Source: CAWCQC01 sp963819905 | GTDB taxonomy: Bacteria > Actinomycetota > Thermoleophilia > Gaiellales > Gaiellaceae | DNA length: 64,000 nucleotides | NCBI GenBank assembly: GCA_963819905.1 | Contig: CAWFXP010000006.1 | Coordinates: 170,491-234,490 of the forward strand | Direction of reading: 5' to 3' | Shown here: one piece after another, positions 59,415 to 64,000 of the stretch | Layout of the letters: every line of letters begins with the position of its first letter | Position numbering within the stretch: position 1 is the first letter of the stretch | Program-made: the position numbers and the translations under genes | The notes under the pieces: model-generated | What the model was told of the DNA's origin: nothing | What the model saw: only the letters and a program-made list of their open reading frames with translations | The model's database searches: none

Positions 59415-60533
59415 CCTGATTTGCAGGGGTTTCTCGCGCCGGATGAGATGGGTCAAGGCGCGAGGGGGTCTGCAGGGGGTCGTGCAGGGGCTGGTCAGAG
59501 CGTCGAGATCGTTTAGGACGCCCCGGTTTGCGTCTGGGAAGAGGTGCCCGTAGTCGTCGAGGGTCGTGCGGATCGTCGTGTGGCCCATCTGCGCCTGGAG
59601 GTACTTCGCCTGGGCACCTGCCCTGACCATGAGCGCGGCGTAGGTGTGGCGGAGATCGTGAAAGTGGAAGCCTTCGGGGAGCTGGGCCCGTCGGCAGGCT
59701 GGGACGAATTGGCGGCGTCGGAAGTTGTTGGCGCTGCGGATCATGCCGGTCGCGGAGGGGAAGACGAGTCCTTCGGGGTTGGGCGGTCGCGCCAGGAGTT
59801 GCTCTCGCAGGATGAGCATTGCCCGCGGTGATAGATCCACTCTCCGGCGGCTTGCCCTGGTCTTGAGGCTCACGAGCTGTCCTTTGTACACGCCGTTCTC
59901 TAGGTGGAGGCAGCAGGCGTTTCGGTCGATGTCCCGGTCGCGAAGACCGAAAAGTTCTCCTTCTCGGAGGCCGGTGAGAGCTGCGAGTCGGACGAGGTTG
60001 CCGTCACGCCCGAGTTGCTGCGCGAGCCGTTCAACCGTTTCCCAGGGAAGGAAGTGGCGCTCTCGCGTCTCGAGCTTTGGTGGCCTGAGTCGGAGGATCG
60101 CTTCATCGATCCTGTGTCCACGGACCTTTGCGTTGTCCAAGACCATCTTGAGGGTTTGCAGAGCGATCTGAGCCTGCCTGGGCGCGGATGGGGCAACCTT
60201 CCCGACGTGGTCCTCCACGTCGCGTGCTCGGATCGTGTCGAGATTGAGAGCTAGGAAAGGCTCGAGATGGAGAATTGCGGCCTTCCGGCGCGCGAACGTT
60301 GACGGCCGGACTCGGGTCTTGTAGCGATCCAGCCAGCCTTCGATGAACTGCTCGAGTGTCTCACGCGGTGCGTCGTCGACGAACAGTTCACCGAGCGCCG
60401 CTCGCCGCTCATAATCGGCCTTGTAGAGGTCAGCATCCCGCTTAAGCGGGAAAGTCTTCAGGTGCTTGCGCCCATCGCGCACGCGAAAAACACGCTTCCC
60501 GCTCTTCAGGGTTCGGCGTTCGATGTGGGCCAT
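59388..60533 (-). CDS. tyrosine recombinase (phage/ICE-type integrase)
   Basis: 381 residues. N-terminal arm-type DNA-binding region (KSGKRVFRVRDGRKHLKTFP), SAM-like core-binding domain, then a catalytic domain with the full set: Arg in LTGLREGELFGL, Lys in SLKTRASRRRVDLS, HxxR in HFHDLRHTYAALM, His in MGHTTIRTTLDDYGH and its Tyr. The last codons (RWSVPGSNR) are encoded by the T arm of tRNA-Ala, the classic arrangement of an element integrated into a tRNA 3' end. Confidence 0.94.
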   Translation of the reverse strand: MAHIERRTLKSGKRVFRVRDGRKHLKTFPLKRDADLYKADYERRAALGELFVDDAPRETLEQFIEGWLDRYKTRVRPSTFARRKAAILHLEPFLALNLDTIRARDVEDHVGKVAPSAPRQAQIALQTLKMVLDNAKVRGHRIDEAILRLRPPKLETRERHFLPWETVERLAQQLGRDGNLVRLAALTGLREGELFGLRDRDIDRNACCLHLENGVYKGQLVSLKTRASRRRVDLSPRAMLILREQLLARPPNPEGLVFPSATGMIRSANNFRRRQFVPACRRAQLPEGFHFHDLRHTYAALMVRAGAQAKYLQAQMGHTTIRTTLDDYGHLFPDANRGVLNDLDALTSPCTTPCRPPRALTHLIRREKPLQIRWSVPGSNR

Positions 60534-60537
60534 GCCC

Positions 60538-60774
60538 TCAGGCCTTCACGGCTCGAGGGACATCGTAGGACCCGGCCCGCTGGCTGTCCAGCCAGTGCTC
60601 GATCTCGCTCCAGCGGAAGCGGCGGTTGCCGCCGATCTTGTAGGAGGGTATGAGGCCGCGGGCGGCGTGGTCGTAGATGTAGTTTTCGTGGACGCCGAGG
60701 ATCGCTGCGAGTTCGCGTGCGGTCAGGAACCGTTCGGGGGCGGCGCCCTGGTCATCCCTGAAGTACTCGCTCAC
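60538..60774 (-). CDS. helix-turn-helix (excisionase/MerR-like, HTH_17) protein
   Basis: 78 residues. RFLTARELAAILGVHENYIYD is the helix-turn-helix, followed by the wing RGLIPSYKIGGNRRFRWSEIE. Proteins of this kind next to integrases act as recombination directionality factors (Xis) or regulators. It lies 4 nt before the integrase and overlaps the DUF3631 gene by 4 nt. Confidence 0.88.
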   Translation of the reverse strand: MSEYFRDDQGAAPERFLTARELAAILGVHENYIYDHAARGLIPSYKIGGNRRFRWSEIEHWLDSQRAGSYDVPRAVKA

Positions 60775-62351
60775 TGCTCTTCCTCGATGAGTCCGGGAAG
60801 AATCTGCTTTAGCCGCTGGAGTTCAGCCGGAAGCGCATCATCAAGTGTCGGCTGCGTCGAGCGCTGGATCGCGCTGTGGAGAGCGACACGCCGAAGCCAC
60901 TCCGAGCGTGTGAGGTGCCCGCCGCGATAGCGGTCGCGGATGAAGGCGAGGAAACCGGGTTCGCCCGGGATGATGGAACCGCCGCGCAGCGGTCTATCGG
61001 CGCGGGGATGGGGGAGCTCTTTTCCCCCGTTCTCTTCCGTGAAGGGACATTTGTCCGTAACAGCCGTCACAGCCGCGTAACCATGCGGGTTTGCGGACAT
61101 CTCGCTGTCCGTAACACCGAAGTCTCGTGACGGATGCAAAACACCCTCTTTTTGGCTCAAGGAAGCCGTTGTGACGCTTGTGACGGACGAATCGGGGGAT
61201 AGCGGGGACGGGACCGGTTTCGGGGGAGCCTGCACTGGGGGTAGGTACCGCTCCCAGGGCTGGTCAAACTGCGCCCGGTGGTACCCCTTCATCGTCATGG
61301 CGCCAGCCCGGATCGTCCTGGACTTCACGTCGTAGCGGGCGAGAATCTTCGCGACACCCCGCTGCGTGATCTCCTTACCGCCGACCCACTCGACCCAAGG
61401 CGCCTCGGGATCGGCGATGAGCTCCTGAACGAGCGTCTTGGAGGCGATGCGGTCCTGCTTCTCGGGATCGTCGGGGTGCTCAACCCGGAGACCGTCGAAG
61501 ACGTTCCGGATGTCGGAGAGCAGCATGATTCCGGCCGACTCGTCGTCGCGCGTCCCGCGGCCAGACAACGCGAGCGCAGCCGCTTTGGCCTCTGCTGGCC
61601 ATTGTCCGCCCGCGTGGTCAGCCAACGCGAGCAGCGGCTCCCACACGTCCGCCGCCCGGTCGGACAGTTCCTCGGGGAGGCTCGGGCGGGCATCGCAGAG
61701 GCGGTCGATCTCTGTCTGCGCGAACGCTTGCAGCGCCTCCCGAAGTGGCCCGGCTTCTTCACGAACAAGTCGCTCGCGGAAGCGTTCGACGCGCTCGCTG
61801 GGCGCTCGACGCTGCAACCGTATGAGAATCGACCGGTCCGCAACGGTGTCGGGCAGATTCCCGATGCCGGCGATCGCCTTCGGACAGAACGTCGAGAAGT
61901 CCTTGTAGGAGATCGCGGCGCCCTGACCGACGCACATGCTGGACTTGCCGTTTCGCTTGAACCCGGTGTTCAGGACGCCCCGCAGCGCTTCCGCATACTC
62001 CTTCTCCGCGTTGAACGCGGCGTCCGACTCGTCGAGCAACAAGGTCGGCCTCTCGCCGTCGATCTTCCGGACTAACACTGCCGCGGTGACACGGCCCGTA
62101 AACCACGGCCGCGCGACAACCAGGTCAAGAACCTCGAGCAGCCGCGTCTTGCCCGACTGCTTATCGGCCGATGTGACACTCAGGTACGGCGTGCAGTCGA
62201 ACGCATCCAACATATGCGTGTGCACCACCCACAGCGCTACCGCTGTCGCCTGGACATCCGTGACCACGACGTACCGACGAACCAGGACCTGGATCGATTC
62301 GAGGAGCTCCGCCAGCGTCGCGGGTACGTCGTGCGGGTTCCCGTTCCGCAC
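60771..62351 (-). CDS. DUF3631 domain ATPase (phage/plasmid replication-like)
   Basis: 526 residues. An AAA-like core with an unusual Walker A (SADKQSGKTRLLEVLDLV), Walker B LLLDESDAAFN and IAGIGNLPDTVADRSILIRL. The second half (PEEL...WEPLLALADHAGG, DIRNVF) matches DUF3631, and a Ser/Thr/Pro-rich linker separates a C-terminal region. Such proteins pair with Toprim/primase-like partners in integrated elements and probably help replication. Overlaps the HTH gene (ATGA). Confidence 0.85.
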   Translation of the reverse strand: MRNGNPHDVPATLAELLESIQVLVRRYVVVTDVQATAVALWVVHTHMLDAFDCTPYLSVTSADKQSGKTRLLEVLDLVVARPWFTGRVTAAVLVRKIDGERPTLLLDESDAAFNAEKEYAEALRGVLNTGFKRNGKSSMCVGQGAAISYKDFSTFCPKAIAGIGNLPDTVADRSILIRLQRRAPSERVERFRERLVREEAGPLREALQAFAQTEIDRLCDARPSLPEELSDRAADVWEPLLALADHAGGQWPAEAKAAALALSGRGTRDDESAGIMLLSDIRNVFDGLRVEHPDDPEKQDRIASKTLVQELIADPEAPWVEWVGGKEITQRGVAKILARYDVKSRTIRAGAMTMKGYHRAQFDQPWERYLPPVQAPPKPVPSPLSPDSSVTSVTTASLSQKEGVLHPSRDFGVTDSEMSANPHGYAAVTAVTDKCPFTEENGGKELPHPRADRPLRGGSIIPGEPGFLAFIRDRYRGGHLTRSEWLRRVALHSAIQRSTQPTLDDALPAELQRLKQILPGLIEEEQ

Positions 62352-62374
62352 GCGATCTCCCGGATCGTCTATCG

Positions 62375-63166
62375 TTAAGCCGCAACGCGAACCACATCCT
62401 CGCCGCGCAGCAGCGCCTCGAGTTCAGCGACGGACCTCGAAATCCGCCAGGCGGCCCAAAGGGCCGATCGCCAATCGGCTTGATCAAGGAATCCATCTAG
62501 CGCACGGGCGCCGTGCCGTTGCAGGATCGAGCGCGCGTCTTGGCGGGATGGGAGCAGCGCGCCCCGAGCCCAGGGAACGCTGCGGACGACGTCGTCGATC
62601 ATGCGCCGCCCGGCACTGTCACCGTCCCCAATGACATACACGCGGTCGAACGGCTCGGCGTACTTCCGCCATTCGGAACGCCAGGTGGCCGCGCCGGGAA
62701 GCCCGAGCACGAAGTAGTGGGCGATCGAGTTCGTCTCAGTCGTGGCTGCGAATGCCTCTCGTATGGCGAATGTGTCGGAGTCTTCCTCGGCCAGGATCAA
62801 CGCGTACGGGCTCGCGTGCGGCCGGGGGGGCAAGAGCTCGAGGCCGAGCGGGATGAGACCCTCGCCTGCCGCCCACCAAGTACGGCCGTCGGCGGCAAAC
62901 AGATGCTCGCGGAAAACGGTCCCGTCCGGGGTCTTGTACGGGACGTGGACGATCCCGGACGCGTCGCATTGGACGCCGGCCTCGGCGAGGCCCAGCCAGC
63001 TGATCCCTTTCCAGGGCCGCTCGGCCTCGGCGTTCCACCAGTTAGTCATGCCGCCCTTGTGGAAGGGATCGGTAGTCGTTGGCCCTGCCGATGCTAAGGC
63101 AGACAACTCGAGGCTGTTCCACCAGGCAGCCGGCGCCTTGGCAGGCGCCTCCGTCCTTAGCGACAT
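62375..63166 (-). CDS. Toprim-like (primase-type) protein
   Basis: 263 residues. A Toprim fold is visible: YALILAEEDSDTFAIREAFA (Glu motif), then VLGLPGAATW and RVYVIGDGDSAGRRMIDDVV (DxD motif). The N-terminus has GISWLGLAEAGVQCDASGIV and VPYKTPDGTVFREHL, as in CHC2-free phage primases. Likely makes primers or processes DNA together with the DUF3631 ATPase just downstream (23-nt gap). Confidence 0.85.
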   Translation of the reverse strand: MSLRTEAPAKAPAAWWNSLELSALASAGPTTTDPFHKGGMTNWWNAEAERPWKGISWLGLAEAGVQCDASGIVHVPYKTPDGTVFREHLFAADGRTWWAAGEGLIPLGLELLPPRPHASPYALILAEEDSDTFAIREAFAATTETNSIAHYFVLGLPGAATWRSEWRKYAEPFDRVYVIGDGDSAGRRMIDDVVRSVPWARGALLPSRQDARSILQRHGARALDGFLDQADWRSALWAAWRISRSVAELEALLRGEDVVRVAA

Positions 63167-63203
63167 CGCGGCTTAGCGAGCTACGGGTGATGTCCACGCC
63201 TAG

Positions 63204-64000
63204 ATGGTAGCGGGGCTGCGGACAGCAGGTGATACCCTGAATCCGTGGATGTCGGAAGCTGTGGCGTGGTGGCTGCTCGATGCGGGTGACCGTCGATCGG
63301 GGAAGCGTCGTCTTCTCTCCAGACCGGGCGCTGAGATCGGGCGGCTCCCGCTCACCGTGCCGATCGACGATGTCCTCGGCCTGGACAGCCAACACAACTT
63401 TGAGGACGACCGCACTTCCGAAATTCTTGGACGCTATGTGGAGATCTGGATCGAGGAGTACGGCTTCGCCGACGACGACGAAAGCGACGAATGGGAAGAC
63501 ACCTTCAGCGCTCTGCACGACTCATTCCTCGAACACCTGCAGGAAGACTGGCGGCCTGACCTGCTTCCCCCGCTGTCCAGGCAGCCGAACAGCGTCATCT
63601 CTCCGCTCAACTCGCGCCTCTGCTCGAGCGCGTCTCCTACGGACTCCCCCACGAGCCTGACACCGTCCCGGACGAAGACCTCCTCGCCCTGGCCGCCTGG
63701 TGTCTCCAGCAAACGCTCGCGCGACAACGCGTCTCTCAACGCCCCTGCCAGCTGTGCGGGCTCCCATGGCTCGGCGCCAGCTCAGGAAGCCCCTACTGCC
63801 TGCGCCCAGCACCCAGCCGAACCTCAAGCTGCCGGGCGCTGAAACGGGAAGAAGCCGCCCGCGCCCGTGCACGATCCGGCTCCTACCGAGCCGAATACAA
63901 GCGCCTTCACGCCCTCCACAGCCGCGGGCGGCTGACAAGCGAGGTCTGGGAAGCCTGGAAAGCAACCAACAACCCGGCCGACTGGAAGTCCCTTGGCCAA
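63204..64000 (+). CDS. unknown island protein, frameshifted and 3' partial
   Basis: The first frame (from ATG 63204, or ATG 63249) reads MSEAVAWWLLDAGDRRSGK through ESDEWEDTFSALHDSFLEHL and RPDLLPP. From about 63572 the sense passes to another frame: AVQAAEQRHLSAQLAPLLER, then RPCQLCGLPWLG with later cysteines (PYCLRPAP, SSCRALKREEAA), and it stays open to the end of the window (VWEAWKATNNPADWKSLGQ). Adding one C to the CCCCC run at 63567-63571 joins them. The Cys pattern suggests a zinc-binding C-terminal part. Function unknown. Confidence 0.55.

Larger units (their letters stand above)
59388..64000. mobile_element. left part of an integrative element inserted in tRNA-Ala
   Basis: Integrase, small HTH protein, DUF3631 ATPase and Toprim protein genes run away from the tRNA in the usual order of phage satellites and integrated plasmids/ICEs. 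The left attachment core should be the tRNA 3' region (about 59388-59416). The right end is outside the window, so size and type are unknown; no structural phage genes or conjugation genes are seen. Confidence 0.8.

Noticed and set aside
63042..63518. 158-codon minus-strand frame covering the start region of the unknown island gene
   Set aside because: It overlaps both the Toprim start and the plus-strand gene and has no recognisable sequence, so I treat it as a shadow.

Overview
The window is very GC-rich, densely coded DNA that looks like a soil or water actinobacterium. A deep lineage such as Thermoleophilia is my guess, from the codon bias and gene content; no 16S rRNA is present to settle it. 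Supporting signs are many GTG and TTG starts, Tat-type lipoproteins (RR motif before an LAAC lipobox), TTGAC(N17-18)TAGGNT-like promoters close to or touching start codons, and a Gram-positive-type LexA box (GAAC-N4-GTTC) at dinB.

Layout. 1-15,971: sugar and sugar-acid catabolism (Gfo/Idh/MocA oxidoreductase, several SDRs, a phosphotriesterase-like hydrolase, DUF4432 epimerase-like protein, Ldh-family dehydrogenase, HpaI-type aldolase, amidohydrolase/FAH/DHDPS-like operon, KDPG-type aldolase) plus PEP carboxylase. 16,000-23,340: SOS-type DNA polymerase IV, an MFS exporter, a Rieske oxygenase, a glucarate-dehydratase-like enolase-superfamily enzyme and an alcohol dehydrogenase. 23,424-31,938: a long coupled operon with a family-5 (peptide/oligosaccharide-type) ABC importer, LacI regulator, epimerase-like protein and enolase-superfamily enzyme. 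34,143-38,089: cupin, E1-alpha, E1-beta and an unusual lipoyl/E3-binding/hexapeptide-acyltransferase fusion. 38,272-45,914 and 46,084-57,448: two sugar ABC importers, each with binding protein and two permeases but only one ATPase between them (54,555), surrounded by SDRs, enolase-superfamily enzymes, LacI and IclR regulators, an adenylosuccinate-lyase-family enzyme and an aldose-epimerase-like protein. 57,500-59,253: small proteins of unknown function. From 59,342: tRNA-Ala(UGC), into whose 3' end an integrative element is inserted (tyrosine integrase, small HTH protein, DUF3631 ATPase, Toprim protein, unknown Cys-rich protein); it runs off the right edge.

How the genes fit together: four divergent enolase-superfamily enzymes, eight SDRs, three aldolase or lyase-type carbon-carbon enzymes and three epimerase-like proteins point to import and dehydration/oxidation of diverse sugar acids, with local LacI/IclR control. 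Most cassettes are translationally coupled by ATGA or GTGA overlaps.

The most unusual item is the E1-alpha/E1-beta/lipoyl-acyltransferase operon, which could pass an acyl group from a lipoyl arm straight to a non-CoA acceptor. Other points of interest are a dispersed family of perfect intergenic palindromes (GGGCCGGAC-NN-GTCCGGCCC and variants), an array of four consecutive hairpins at 11,797-11,932, and a 149-bp MITE-like inverted repeat at 38,127-38,275. Several genes carry single-base frameshifts that may be sequence errors.
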